Part shown: in pieces, positions 34,799-43,974 of the stretch
How the letters are laid out: every line of letters begins with the position of its first letter
Numbering within the stretch: position 1 is the stretch's first letter
NCBI GenBank assembly: GCA_963746175.1
Contig: CAVVAH010000004.1
Location: 1,426,001-1,490,000, forward strand
Direction: 5' to 3'
Source: CAVVAH01 sp963746175
Lineage (GTDB): Bacteria > Actinomycetota > Actinomycetes > JACCUZ01
Length of the DNA stretch: 64,000 nucleotides
Program-made: the position numbers and the translations under genes
Notes under the pieces: model-generated
The model's input: the letters and a program-made list of their open reading frames with translations, nothing else
Told to the model about the DNA's origin: nothing
The model's database searches: none

Positions 34799-35939
34799 GC
34801 CCGTGCTCGGTGCGAGTGACGGCCAGGGACCGCGTGCGCACGGCCAGGGGCCGGTGTTCGTGGTCGGGCCGATGGGGTCCGGCACCACGCTGATGCGGCT
34901 GGTGCTGGACAGCCACTCGCGCCTGGCGCTGGCGCCGGAGACCGGGCTGGGGCGGCTGATCCTGGCCCACGAGCACGTGCCGTTCTGGAAGTTCGGGGGC
35001 GAGTGGTACGGCCGGCTCGGCCTGACCCGCGACGAGCTCGACGCCGAGCTGCGGGCCTTCTACGGCGGGCTGTACGGCCGGTTCGCCGAGCGGCGGGGCG
35101 CGGTCCGCTGGGGCGACAAGACGCCGTTCCACACCTGGCACGTGCCGCGGCTGGCCCGGGTGTTCCCGGACGCCGTCTTCGTCGGGACCGTGCGGCACCC
35201 GGGGGCTGTCGCGCTGTCGCTGCGGGAGCGGTTCGGCTTCACCTGGCAGGCCGGTGTGCGGCACTGGGTGCGGTCGACGACCGAGCTGGTCTACCGCGGG
35301 TCGGAGATCGGCGACCGCTTCCTGCTGTGTCGCTACGAGGACCTCGTCGCCGAGCCGGAGCCGCCGCTGCGCGAGCTCTTCGACTGGCTCGGCGAGCCGT
35401 GGGAGGACCGGGTGCTCGCGTTCCACGAGGTGCACCGCGACCGGGGCACCGACGCCGAGGTCGAGGGCCGCACCAGGTCCGACCGTCCGATGGACGCCAG
35501 CCGGATCGCGCGCTGGACGCTCGCCGTCGAGGAGGCGGACCGCGTGCTGCTGCACCGGCAGACCCATGCACTGGCCGCCCTGCTCGGCTACGACGTCGCC
35601 GTGCCCGCGCCGACGAGGTCGCTGCGCGCCGGGCTGCCCGGCTACCGGATGCTCGCCACCGGCGAGGACCTCGCGGCCCTGCGGCGGTGCCACGACGGCA
35701 TCGACTGGGTGGACCGGCCGCGCCCCACCCTGGAGAACCGGCCGATGCGTTCGCAGGACCTGCGCGCCCTGCGGGAGGCCGCGGCCCGTGCCGACGGCCG
35801 GCGCTCCCCCGCGACGGCGTACGGCTGGGCGGCTCGCGAGACGCCGAGCTGGCTGCGGCCGGTGGTCGCTGCGCTGCCCGCGCCGATGCGCGCCCGGGCG
35901 CGCGAGATCCGCCGCGAGCACCGGCAGCGCACCGGATGA
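34791..35939 (+). CDS. Sulfotransferase family protein
   Basis: A 382-aa sulfotransferase. The 5'-phosphosulfate loop binding PAPS is VFVVGPMGSGTTLMRLVLDS near residue 22. The 3'-phosphate site region is FVGTVRHPGAVALSLRERFG, followed by FLLCRYEDLVAEPEP. Many bacterial members sulfate carbohydrates or lipids. The eight-base overlap with the glycosyltransferase suggests the pair makes a sulfated glycan, possibly on the cell surface. The target is not deducible. ATG 34791 follows AGGGAG. Confidence 0.87.
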   Translation: MAEPVLGASDGQGPRAHGQGPVFVVGPMGSGTTLMRLVLDSHSRLALAPETGLGRLILAHEHVPFWKFGGEWYGRLGLTRDELDAELRAFYGGLYGRFAERRGAVRWGDKTPFHTWHVPRLARVFPDAVFVGTVRHPGAVALSLRERFGFTWQAGVRHWVRSTTELVYRGSEIGDRFLLCRYEDLVAEPEPPLRELFDWLGEPWEDRVLAFHEVHRDRGTDAEVEGRTRSDRPMDASRIARWTLAVEEADRVLLHRQTHALAALLGYDVAVPAPTRSLRAGLPGYRMLATGEDLAALRRCHDGIDWVDRPRPTLENRPMRSQDLRALREAAARADGRRSPATAYGWAARETPSWLRPVVAALPAPMRARAREIRREHRQRTG

Positions 35940-36065
35940 CCCGACGCGGCGAGAACGGCTGCTCCTCCGTGGCGTACGGGGCCGGCGTCGGGCGCCGGCG
36001 CGGATCGCCCGGTCTCCGGTTCACTTGCCGTGCCGTCCTGCCGACAAGAGAAGGTGGACCGGGTG

Positions 36066-37103
36066 ATGTCACGTCCCGCGCTGCCCCCGGTGAGCACCGC
36101 GGAGGGCGAGCGGCTCCGCAGCCTTGCCTCGATGGCACGCGCCCTCGGGTTCTCCAGGGACCTCTTCGACGTGCTCGACCGGGCCGTGTCCGAGGGATGT
36201 CGGGTGGTCGACGCCGACTCGGGATCGGTGAGCGTGCTCGACCGTCCCGCGGGCCTGGTACGGGTGCTCGTGAACGTCGGCGACCTCAGTCCCTCCGAGG
36301 AGCCGCGGCCGCGGGACGAGACCTATCAGCTCGCGGGCTTCCCCAAGCTGAGCCAGGTCGTGGGTGACCTCCGGCCCTGGACCTGCGCCCGGACCGACGA
36401 GAACCCCGACCTTCAGGAGCTGGCGCTGCTGGTGGAGCTGGACAAGGGGGCGTCCCTGGGTGCTCCCGTCGTGGTCGACGGCGAGCTGTGGGGCGAGCTC
36501 TACTTCACCCGGCACCTCGAACGGCCGGCGTTCGACGACACCGACCTGGCGTACGTCGAGACGCTGGCCGCGATCCTCGCGGCGGGGATCTCGCGGGCGG
36601 TGCGGGAGAGCACGCTCACGGAGCTCGCCTACCAGGACCCGCTGACCGGTCTCGCCAACCGCCGGCGGCTCGACCAGGCGGCCGCCGGCATGGTGGCGAC
36701 CCAGGCCGGCCTGGTCGTGGTGTCGCTGGACGTCAACGACCTCAAGCCGGTGAACGACCGCGAGGGCCACGCGGCGGGGGACCGCCTGCTGCGTGCGGTG
36801 GCCCGGGTCCTGACCGACGTGTCCGAGGAGCTGCCGGGCTCGCTGCCAGCACGGACCGGGGGCGACGAGTTCTGCCTGGTCGCCCCGACCGCAGACGTCG
36901 AGCTCGTCGAGGCTGCGGTCAGCCGCCTCATGGCTGCGGTCCGGGCGCTGCCGCACCCGCCGGGCGTCAGCTGTGGCATCGCGTGCTCCGCATCCGGCAC
37001 GGTGTCGCCCGGCGCGCTGTTCGCCGAGGCCGACCGGGCCATGTACCACGCCAAGCAGAACGGCTGGACCGAGCCGTACCGCGTCCCCGCTCAGGAGAGA
37101 TAG
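36066..37103 (+). CDS. GAF-GGDEF diguanylate cyclase
   Basis: A 345-aa cytoplasmic signalling protein that should make cyclic di-GMP. A GAF-type sensor occupies about residues 20-175 (LDRAVSEGCRVVDADSGSVS, GASLGAPVVVDGELWGELYF). The cyclase domain follows (LAYQDPLTGLANRRRLDQAA, then ARTGGDEFCLVAP with an intact GGDEF signature). No RxxD inhibitory site precedes GGDEF. ATG 36066 follows AAGGTGG; the ORF is open to 36030. The 3' end overlaps the convergent ABC gene by 13 bases. The ligand of the GAF domain is unknown. Confidence 0.9.
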   Translation: MSRPALPPVSTAEGERLRSLASMARALGFSRDLFDVLDRAVSEGCRVVDADSGSVSVLDRPAGLVRVLVNVGDLSPSEEPRPRDETYQLAGFPKLSQVVGDLRPWTCARTDENPDLQELALLVELDKGASLGAPVVVDGELWGELYFTRHLERPAFDDTDLAYVETLAAILAAGISRAVRESTLTELAYQDPLTGLANRRRLDQAAAGMVATQAGLVVVSLDVNDLKPVNDREGHAAGDRLLRAVARVLTDVSEELPGSLPARTGGDEFCLVAPTADVELVEAAVSRLMAAVRALPHPPGVSCGIACSASGTVSPGALFAEADRAMYHAKQNGWTEPYRVPAQER

Positions 37104-38048
37104 AGACGGCGGACGACGTCCTCGATGTCGGGCTCGGTGATGCTGAGGTCGCGCAGCTCGACCCGGGCGGTCACGGCCGCGACGACGGCGGCCGCACTCG
37201 TCTCCTCGGAGCGGAACGCGAGGTGCTGGCGCAACCCGTCGGCCTCCACCTCGCGCAGTGTCGTGCCGGGGACGTCGGTCAGCGGCGGCCCGGGCTCGGC
37301 CAGGTCGACCACGAGCACCCGCTCCGCGCCGACCCGGGCGACGAGGCGGGGGAGAGTGCCGTCGAACGCCACCCGACCGTGGTCGACGACGAGGATCCGG
37401 TCGCAGAGCCGCTCGATGTCGGGCAGGTCGTGCGTCGTGAGCAGCACGGTGGTGCCCCGCTCGGCGCGCTCCCGGACGAGGAAGCCCCGCAGCCGCTCCT
37501 TGCTGAGCAGGTCGAGGCCGATCGTCGGCTCGTCGAGCACGAGCAGGTCGGGGGAGTGCAGCAGGGCCGCGGTCACCTCGCCCCGCATCCGCTGGCCGAG
37601 CGAGAGCTGCCGCACCGGGGTGTCGAGGAACGGCTCCATCTCCAGCAGGGCGATGCACTCGGCCAGCCGCGGCTGCCACGCCGGCCCCGGCAGCCGGTGG
37701 ATCGCGGCGAGCAGCTGGAACGACTCGCGCAGCGGCAGGTCCCACCACAGCTGGCTGCGCTGGCCGAACACGGCCCCGATCCGGCGCGCCAGCGTGGTGC
37801 GCTGCGACACCGGATCGAGGCCGCAGACGCGCACCCGGCCGGAGGTCGGCACCAGGATGCCGGTGAGCATCTTGATGGTGGTGGACTTGCCGGCGCCGTT
37901 GGCGCCGATGTAGCCGACGCACTCGCCGGGCTCGATCGCGAACGTGACCCCGTCGACGGCAGGCCACGACGTCGCGGGTACGCCGGAACCGGCCGGCCGC
38001 CCGGCGTACGACGAACTCGCGCCGCAGGTCCTCGACGTCGACGATCAC
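37091..38048 (-). pseudogene. ABC transporter ATPase (COG4586-type), interrupted by a +1 frameshift
   Basis: The encoded ATPase would power the two permeases immediately upstream. The N-terminus reads from GTG 38048 as VIVDVEDLRREFVVRRAAGR. At about 37961 one extra base (T on the coding strand) breaks the frame. Removing it yields AVDGVTFAIEPGECVGYIGA, Walker A GANGAGKST, signature LSLGQRMRGEV and Walker B LLVLDEPTIGLD. With the correction the protein has about 318 residues, normal for this exporter ATPase family. The GTG overlaps the permease stop (GTGA). All motifs are intact either side, so a sequence error is likely. Confidence 0.8.
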
Positions 38049-38888
38049 GAGCCGGCTCCGACGTACCGCCGCAGCCCGGTCCGCCAGAGCAGCAGCGCGC
38101 CGGCCATCGCGAGCAGGGACACCGGCAGCGAGCACCAGGACAGCCAGCCGGGCAGCCCGAGCGGGTCGTCGCGGCCGAGCAGGGCCAGCGCCGGGAGGTA
38201 CGCCACGAAGCCGACCGGGACGAGGAACGTGAAGAACCGCCGGATGGCGGTGCCGAAGACCGTGAACGGGAACGACGACAGGTAGTTGCCGCCGTAGGTG
38301 AACGCGTTGGCGAACTCCATGCCCTCCACCACCCAGAAGCCGATGGTCGAGGTGGCGACGAACACCGCACTGAAGATGAGCGCACCTGCGACCGGCGTCA
38401 CCAGGAGCAGACCCGCGCGCGCGAGGGTCCAGTCGACGTCGGCGGCGTGCAGCGCGATCGCCCAGCACGACGACACCGGTCCCGACCCGGCCGAGGCGGC
38501 GCAGCGTGAAGTCGCTGGTGACCAGCTGGCCCAGGGCCGAGAGCGGGCGCAGCAGGAACGAGTCGAAGGTGCCGGCCCGCAGGTAGGCCGGCAGCCCGTC
38601 GACGTGGCCCACGGCGAGGTCGGCCACGCCGAAGCTCGCGACGGCCAGCCCGTACATCACGGCCACCTCGGCGTAGTCGAAGCCGCCGAGGCGGTCGACC
38701 TGGTGGAAGACGACGTAGACCTCGACGAACTCGACCAGCACGAGCAGCACCTGGGAGCCGAGCTCGATCGCGAACGACGCCCGGTACGACGCCTGCGCCG
38801 CGATCCGCGACCGGATGATCGCCAGGTACGCCTGCGCGACCGTCGGCGCCGCGGTCGTCGCCGGCGGGGTCACCGCGGTCTCAGCCAC
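38045..38888 (-). pseudogene. ABC-2 type permease (COG4587-type), interrupted by a +1 frameshift
   Basis: The N-terminal half starts at GTG 38888 (AETAVTPPATTAAPTVAQAY) and contains membrane segments such as LLVLVEFVEVYVVFHQV. At the CCC run 38461-38463 one extra base shifts the frame. Dropping it joins RRLGRVGTGVVVL to AIALHAADVDWTLARAGLLL, and the protein continues through further helices (LIFSAVFVATSTIGFWVVEG) to TGA at 38045-38047. The corrected length is about 280 aa, typical for the family. Substrate unknown. It overlaps both neighbours by a few bases. Confidence 0.78.
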
Positions 38889-39715
38889 CCTGCACGACCA
38901 GCCGCCGGGTGGCCCGCGCCAGCACCACCCGGCCGGCCAGGAGCAGGCCGACTGCCCACGCCAGCTGGGCCGCCACCCTGCCGACGGCCGCCATCCCGGT
39001 CGCCTGGCCGGTCACCAGGTCGATGGTCGACTGCACCATCGCGGGGAACGGCGTGGCGTACGCCACGGTCTGCAGCCATCCCGGGAACAGCTGCACCGGC
39101 ACCAGGTGGCCGCCGAGCAGCCCGGACACCAGCACGTACAGCAGCACCAAACCGCGGATCTCGGTGAGCCAGAACGCCAGCAGGTTGAGCATGAAGCGGA
39201 GCGCGAACGAGACGCAGACCGCCAGCAGCATCGACAGCGGGAGCAGCGCCACCGCGGTCGGGTCGGTCGGCCAGTGGAAGCCGAAGAACGACGGCACCGA
39301 AGAGGATCGGGACGGCGGCGCGGGAGACCAGACCCCACGCGGCCCGGCCGAGGTCGGCGGCCAGCCAGGACAGCTGCAGGTCGACCGGCCTGGCCAGGTC
39401 GACCGCGATGTCCCCGGTGCGGACCCGGTCGGCCAGCTCGGACCAGCCGAAGATCATGACGACCGCGATCATCGCCTGCGACACCCAGGCGTACGTCGAC
39501 AGGCTGGCGTCGTCGTAGCCCGCCACCGTGCCGCCGGCCGAGTCCGCGACGGCGAGCAGGATCGACAGCTTGATGACCCCGAAGACGGTGTTGACGAAGA
39601 CGCCGGCCACCGCGGCCTGGCGGTAGCTGGACCACCGCCGGTAGCCGGCCCCCGCGAGCGCCAGCGGTGGCCGGATCCACTCGCCCACGGACTGGGGCGG
39701 GTGGCTGACGGACAC
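38881..39715 (-). pseudogene. ABC-2 type permease (COG3694-type), interrupted by a +1 frameshift
   Basis: First gene of the exporter operon. The start is at 39715 (MSVSHPPQSVGEWIRPPLAL). The N-terminal half contains the soluble-edge motif DIAVDLARPVDLQLSWLAAD seen in this permease family. At about 39297-39298 one extra base changes frame; removing it joins AAVPILF to VPSFFGFHWPTDPTAVALLP and the remaining four helices down to VVLARATRRLVVQGG. The corrected length is about 277 aa. Together with the next permease and ATPase it forms a complete but wholly frameshifted three-gene exporter. Confidence 0.78.
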
Positions 39716-39745
39716 AAGAGCGAGACCCTACGCCGGTCTCCGGGG

Positions 39746-40617
39746 TCACGGCAGCCGGTAGGAGCCGCCGTCCGCGACGACGAGGCCGTCGGTGACAGGC
39801 CGGCCAGCGCGCGCTCGCGCTGCTCGCCGTCCGCCCAGACCGCCGCCAGCTCCTCCGCCTCGGCCGGGCCGGTCCGGTCACGCAGCACCGCCATCAGCAG
39901 CCCGCGCACCTGCCGGTCCGTTCCTGCGAAGGCCTGGACCCGGCGGGCCGGCCCGCCGTACGGCGGGGAGCCGGCCAGCCGCCACGCGCACCGGTCGCGC
40001 AGCGGGCAGGTCGTCGCAGCGCGGCGCCCGCGCGGTGCAGACCAGTGCGCCGAGCTCCATCACCGCGACTGCCCACCGCGCCGCCACCGCGGGCTCGTCC
40101 GGTACGAGCGCGTCGGCGCGGGCCCGCTCCGCCGCCGAGTAGGGACGGTGCCGGCTGCCCCGCACCCCCGACGGTGCGGGCCAGCACCCGCCGCACGTTG
40201 GTGTCGAGCACCGCGTGCCGGGCGCCGTGCGCGAACGACATCACCGCAGCCGCGGTGTAGTCCCCGACGCCGGGCAGCGAGCGCAGTCCGTCGTACGACG
40301 CCGGCAGCTCGCCGCCGTACCGCTCGACGACCTCGACGGACGCCGGCGTGCAGCCGCAGGGCCCGCCGCGGGTAGCCGAGCCGGCCCCACATCCGGACCG
40401 CCTCGCCGGGCGCCTCCGCGGCCAGGTCGGCGGGCAGCGGCCAACGCTCCAGCCAGGCCCGGTAGACCGGCTCGACCCGCGCGACGGGGGTCTGCTGGAG
40501 CATGACCTCGCTGACCAGTACCGCCCACGCGCCGGTCCCGGGGGCCCGCCAGGGCAGGTCACGGGCGTGCGCCGCGTACCAGTCGAGGACCGGAGCGTGC
40601 AGCGGCGAGGACGGCAT
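39746..40617 (-). pseudogene. mutY: A/G-specific adenine glycosylase MutY with four frameshifts
   Basis: MutY removes adenine mispaired with 8-oxoguanine. From ATG 40617 the start is MPSSPLHAPVLDWYAAHARD, with the catalytic-Glu helix SEVMLQQTPVARVEPVYRAW. Extra bases near 40346, in the C-run 40165-40169 and near 40009, and one missing base near 39796, must be corrected. The repaired protein has the helix-hairpin-helix SLPGVGDYTAAAVMSFAHG, catalytic Asp in AVLDTNVRRVLAR, and the Fe-S cluster C-X6-C-X2-C-X5-C, formed only when the 40009 indel is removed. The corrected length of about 289 aa is normal. As written, the gene is broken. Confidence 0.82.
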
Positions 40618-40773
40618 CTCGCCCGCGATCCTCGCACCCGGCACGACGCCTGTACCGCCGGGGGAGGGGACGATCCGCCTCAAGGTCGGCACCCGGACTG
40701 ACGATCCGTGACCCAAGGCGGTGCGCACCGGCACCCGCCTCCTACACGGCTGCGGAGGGTGGCGGTTGCGCCG

Positions 40774-41982
40774 ATGTCGATGACCGGCGCAGCGAGCCGG
40801 GCGCCGGCGCGCCCGCCGCCGGTGACGCCGCTACCGCCGCTCGTCCTCGTCGTCGTCGGCGGCACCCGGGTGCGCACGCGTGCCCTGAGGACCTTGCTGT
40901 CCGCGCCAGGCTTCCACGTGGCCGCCGAGGTGACCACGGCCGCGGCCGCCGAGGCGGCGGTCGTCGCGCACCAGCCGGGGGCGGTGCTCATCGACCTCGA
41001 CCCGGCCGAGGGCGGCATCGAGGCCATCGAGCGGATCATGGGCACCCGGCCGACACCGGTCGTGGTCTGCGGGCTGCTCGCCGAGCACTCCGAGGCGGTC
41101 CTGGCCGCGGGGGCCGTCGACGTCGTCGGTGCCCTGGACGCGATGCCCGGTTCCCCGGCGTACGTCACGGCGCTGCGCCGGCACCTGCGGGTCGCCAGCC
41201 GGGTCCGTGTCATCACCCACCCGCGCAACAGGCTGCGGGTCCGCGGCCTGTCCGGCCCCGACGAGCCACGGGCGGTCGCCGGTCCGCTGCAGCCGGCGCG
41301 ACCCGCGCCGTCGTCCGGCGGACGGCCGCTGCGGGCCGGTCCTCCCGGGCAGCGGCCCGAGCCGTCCGGGCGGGGCCACCACGTCCGCGCGGTGGTCATC
41401 GGTGCCTCGACCGGTGGGCCGCCCGCCCTGGCCACCCTGCTCTGCGACCTGCCGCCCGACCTGGACGTCGCGATCCTCGTCGTGCAGCACATGGCTGACG
41501 GGTTCGTCGAGAGCCTCGCCACCTGGCTGGACGGCCTGTCGCCGCTCCCGGTCGTGCTGGCCGAGCACGGCCGGCGACTGCGTCCCGGCGTGGTCCACGT
41601 CGCGCCGGCCGGGCTCAACACCGTGCTGCGCCCGGGGCTGCGGATCGAGCTGCGCACCCCGCCGGCCGGCCAGTTCCACGTGCCCGGCGTCGACGCCGCG
41701 TTCTCCAGCGCGGCCGCCGTCTGCGGGTCGCACGCGATCGGGGTGCTGCTCACCGGCATGGGCCGCGACGGCGCCGCCGGCCTGCGCGTGATGCGGGACG
41801 CCGGCGCGCTCACCATCGGCCAGGACGAGCCCAGCTGCGTCGTCTACGGCATGCCCGCGGCCGCGCGCGCACTGGGTGCCGTCGAGGAGGAGCTGCCGCT
41901 CACCGAGATCGGGCCCGCGGTCGTCGCCGCCGTCGAGGCCGGGGTGCGCGTCCCGGACGCCCCGGTCGCGAGGCAGCCGTGA
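40774..41982 (+). CDS. cheB: Chemotaxis-type protein-glutamate methylesterase CheB with degenerate receiver
   Basis: A 402-aa CheB that removes methyl groups from chemoreceptors. The C-terminal esterase triad is complete: Ser212 in VVIGASTGGPPALA, His239 in LVVQHMADGF, and Asp in LLTGMGRDGAAGL. The N-terminal receiver domain keeps the phospho-acceptor position (VLIDLDPAEGG, Asp74) but the acidic pair that binds Mg is replaced by Gly-Gly (VLVVVGGTRVRTRALRTLL), so normal phosphorylation is doubtful. A 50-residue Pro/Arg/Gly linker joins the domains. I use ATG 40774; the start is not strongly marked. GTGA overlap with cheR. Confidence 0.88.
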   Translation: MSMTGAASRAPARPPPVTPLPPLVLVVVGGTRVRTRALRTLLSAPGFHVAAEVTTAAAAEAAVVAHQPGAVLIDLDPAEGGIEAIERIMGTRPTPVVVCGLLAEHSEAVLAAGAVDVVGALDAMPGSPAYVTALRRHLRVASRVRVITHPRNRLRVRGLSGPDEPRAVAGPLQPARPAPSSGGRPLRAGPPGQRPEPSGRGHHVRAVVIGASTGGPPALATLLCDLPPDLDVAILVVQHMADGFVESLATWLDGLSPLPVVLAEHGRRLRPGVVHVAPAGLNTVLRPGLRIELRTPPAGQFHVPGVDAAFSSAAAVCGSHAIGVLLTGMGRDGAAGLRVMRDAGALTIGQDEPSCVVYGMPAAARALGAVEEELPLTEIGPAVVAAVEAGVRVPDAPVARQP

Positions 41983-43445
41983 CCGCCCGCGCGGGCAGCG
42001 GCCGGCCGCAGGGGATGGCACCGCTCGCGGACTCCGACTTCCGTGCGCTGCGCGACTACCTGCTCGCGACCGCAGGGCTGGTCTTCGACCAGAGCCGGCG
42101 GGCGTCCCTCACCGCGGTGGTGGCCGAGCGGCTGGCCGCGACCGGCTCGCCGGGGGTCGCGTCGTACCTCGCCCTCATCGGCTCGCCGGCCGGGGCCGCC
42201 GAGCGGCAGCGGCTGCTCGACGGCGTCACCGTGCAGGAGACGCACTTCTTCCGCAACGCCCCGCAGATGGAGGCGCTGCGCCGGCGGGTGCTGCCCGACC
42301 TCCTGCGCCGCGCCGCCAGTCAGCCCGCGAAGGGGCGGCCGTTGACGGTGTGGAGTGCGGGCTGCTCGACCGGCGAGGAGCCCTACTCGCTGGCCATGCT
42401 GCTGCTCGAGCTGGCGCCGGCGGTGGCCGAGCGCGGTGGGGTGCGGATCGTCGCGACCGACGTGTCGGCCCGCGCGCTGCAGGTCGCCCGCCGCGCGACG
42501 TACGCCGGTCGCACCCTGGAGCTCGCACCGGCGGAGGCGCGCTCCGCGTGGTTCGAGCCGAGTGCCGGCGGCTCGCTGGCGGTCGCCGAGCCGGTCCGCC
42601 GGCTGGTGGACCTGCAGCTGCACAACCTGGTCACCGACCCGGTGCCGTTCGCGCCGGGTGAGGTCGACCTGGTCGTCTGCCGCAACGTCACGATCTACTT
42701 CGACCGGCCGACCACCCGCGCACTCGTCGGGAGGTTCCACGGCGTGCTCGCCGAGGGCGGCTACTTGCTGCTCGGGCACTCGGAGACGCTCTGGCAGGTC
42801 AGTGACGACTTCGCCCTCGTACCTGTCGGCGACGCGTTCGTCTACCGGCGGTCGCACGACGCGCGCCCTGGTGCCCCCCGCCGCCGCCGGCTGGCGGTGC
42901 GTGCTCCGGTCTCGTCGGCGCGCGAGCGTCCCGCCGGACCCGCAGCCGCCGCGCGGCCCGCTGCCGTGCGGCGCGATGCGGCGCAGCCCGCTCCCGCGTC
43001 CGCGGCGCTCGACCTGCTGTCCCGTGCCCGGCAGCGGATCGATGCCGGCGACTACCCGGGTGCCGCGTCCGCCGCGGAGGCCGCGGTCCAGGTCGACCAG
43101 CTGCTCGCTCCGGCGTACGTCGTGCTCGGCCGGGCCCGCACGTCGGTGGGCCAGGACGCCGACGCGGTCGGCCCGCTGCGCAAGGCCGTCTACCTCGCGC
43201 CCGCCGCGGGGGACGCGCACTTCCTGCTCGCCGGCGCGCTCGCCCGGCTGGGTCAGCACGCCGCTGCTGCCGCCGCGTACCGGGCGGCCGCCGGGACGCT
43301 CGACCGGCTGGACTCCGCCACGTTGGACGACCTGTTCGGCGGCCGCGACCTGGCCGAGCTCGTCGACCTCTGCCTGCGGCTCGCCGAGCGGTCGTCGGAC
43401 GTCGCGCACGACGGTGCGCCAGTCACCGCCGGGGGTGCGTCATGA
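41979..43445 (+). CDS. cheR: CheR-type protein-glutamate O-methyltransferase with C-terminal TPR region
   Basis: A 488-aa protein. Residues 15 to about 285 are CheR: DYLLATAGLVFDQSRRASLT, VTVQETHFFRNAPQMEALRR, the SAM-binding WSAGCSTGEEPYSLAMLLLE, and VVCRNVTIYFDRPTTRALVG. A low-complexity Ala/Pro/Arg linker leads to a tetratricopeptide-like tail (ARQRIDAGDYPGAASAAEAA, YVVLGRARTSVGQDADAVGP, HFLLAGALARLGQHAAAAAA). CheR-TPR fusions are typical of alternative chemosensory systems such as Wsp and Frz. GTG 41979 overlaps the cheB stop, and cheW overlaps its end. Confidence 0.9.
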   Translation: MTARAGSGRPQGMAPLADSDFRALRDYLLATAGLVFDQSRRASLTAVVAERLAATGSPGVASYLALIGSPAGAAERQRLLDGVTVQETHFFRNAPQMEALRRRVLPDLLRRAASQPAKGRPLTVWSAGCSTGEEPYSLAMLLLELAPAVAERGGVRIVATDVSARALQVARRATYAGRTLELAPAEARSAWFEPSAGGSLAVAEPVRRLVDLQLHNLVTDPVPFAPGEVDLVVCRNVTIYFDRPTTRALVGRFHGVLAEGGYLLLGHSETLWQVSDDFALVPVGDAFVYRRSHDARPGAPRRRRLAVRAPVSSARERPAGPAAAARPAAVRRDAAQPAPASAALDLLSRARQRIDAGDYPGAASAAEAAVQVDQLLAPAYVVLGRARTSVGQDADAVGPLRKAVYLAPAAGDAHFLLAGALARLGQHAAAAAAYRAAAGTLDRLDSATLDDLFGGRDLAELVDLCLRLAERSSDVAHDGAPVTAGGAS

Positions 43446-43855
43446 GCGGCTGGGTCACGTTCGTGATGGCCGGCCGCGAGCTGGCAGGGGCGCTCGACGA
43501 GGTCCTCGAGGTCGTGCGGGCCACTGGTGTCGAGGAGCTGTCAGGCAGCCGGGCGCCGGTGAGCGGCCTGCTGGAGCTGCGCGGCACCCCGGTGCCCGTG
43601 GTCGACCTGCGCACCGCCGCCGACCCCGAGGGGTGCGGCGACGTGCTGGTGCTCGGTACGGCCGACGGACTCCTCGGTCTCGCCGTCGACAAGGTCCTCG
43701 CCGTCGTCGGCCAGGACGACCTGCTGCCCCTGCCGCCCGCCGCGCCGCGGTCGGCCGGGCTGCCGCCGTACGTCCTCGAGGTCCGGCACGACCCCGCGGG
43801 ACGGCCGGTGCTCGTCGTGTCGCTGCGCGCCCTCGCCGGTCTCGTCCCGGCCTGA
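43442..43855 (+). CDS. cheW: CheW-like scaffold protein
   Basis: A 137-aa single CheW domain, which couples receptors to a CheA kinase. It shows FVMAGRELAGALDEVLEVVR, VSGLLELRGTPVPVVDLRTA, LLGLAVDKVLAVVGQDDLLP and a YVLEVRHDPAGRPVLVVSLR finish. No cheA, cheY or receptor gene lies within the window, so its partners must be encoded elsewhere. The last gene of a three-gene unit, it is followed by a long palindrome before convergent disA. Confidence 0.87.
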   Translation: MSGWVTFVMAGRELAGALDEVLEVVRATGVEELSGSRAPVSGLLELRGTPVPVVDLRTAADPEGCGDVLVLGTADGLLGLAVDKVLAVVGQDDLLPLPPAAPRSAGLPPYVLEVRHDPAGRPVLVVSLRALAGLVPA

Positions 43856-43905
43856 GCCGTCGCGAGGGGCAGGGGAGTCCCTGACCGCATGGTGAGAACG
43901 TCACA

Positions 43906-43958
43906 GTGATCCACAGCGGATCCGCTGGAGAAAGTCCCACAGATCCGCTGTGGATCAC
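43906..43958. repeat. Perfect 17-bp inverted repeat between cheW and disA (possible bidirectional terminator)
   Basis: GTGATCCACAGCGGATC (43906-43922) and GATCCGCTGTGGATCAC (43942-43958) are perfectly complementary around 19 bases. Overlapping the left arm is a second perfect palindrome, CAGCGGATCCGCTG (43914-43927), so alternative foldings compete. The position between convergent genes suits termination in both directions. Confidence 0.75.
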
Positions 43959-43974
43959 AGCCCGCAGACGGGGC

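Noticed and set aside
36069..38888. A 939-codon minus-strand frame that begins as an ABC permease
   Set aside because: Only short pieces of it are real. It is created because frameshifts in the permease and ATPase genes let one frame run through; the rest is a shadow.
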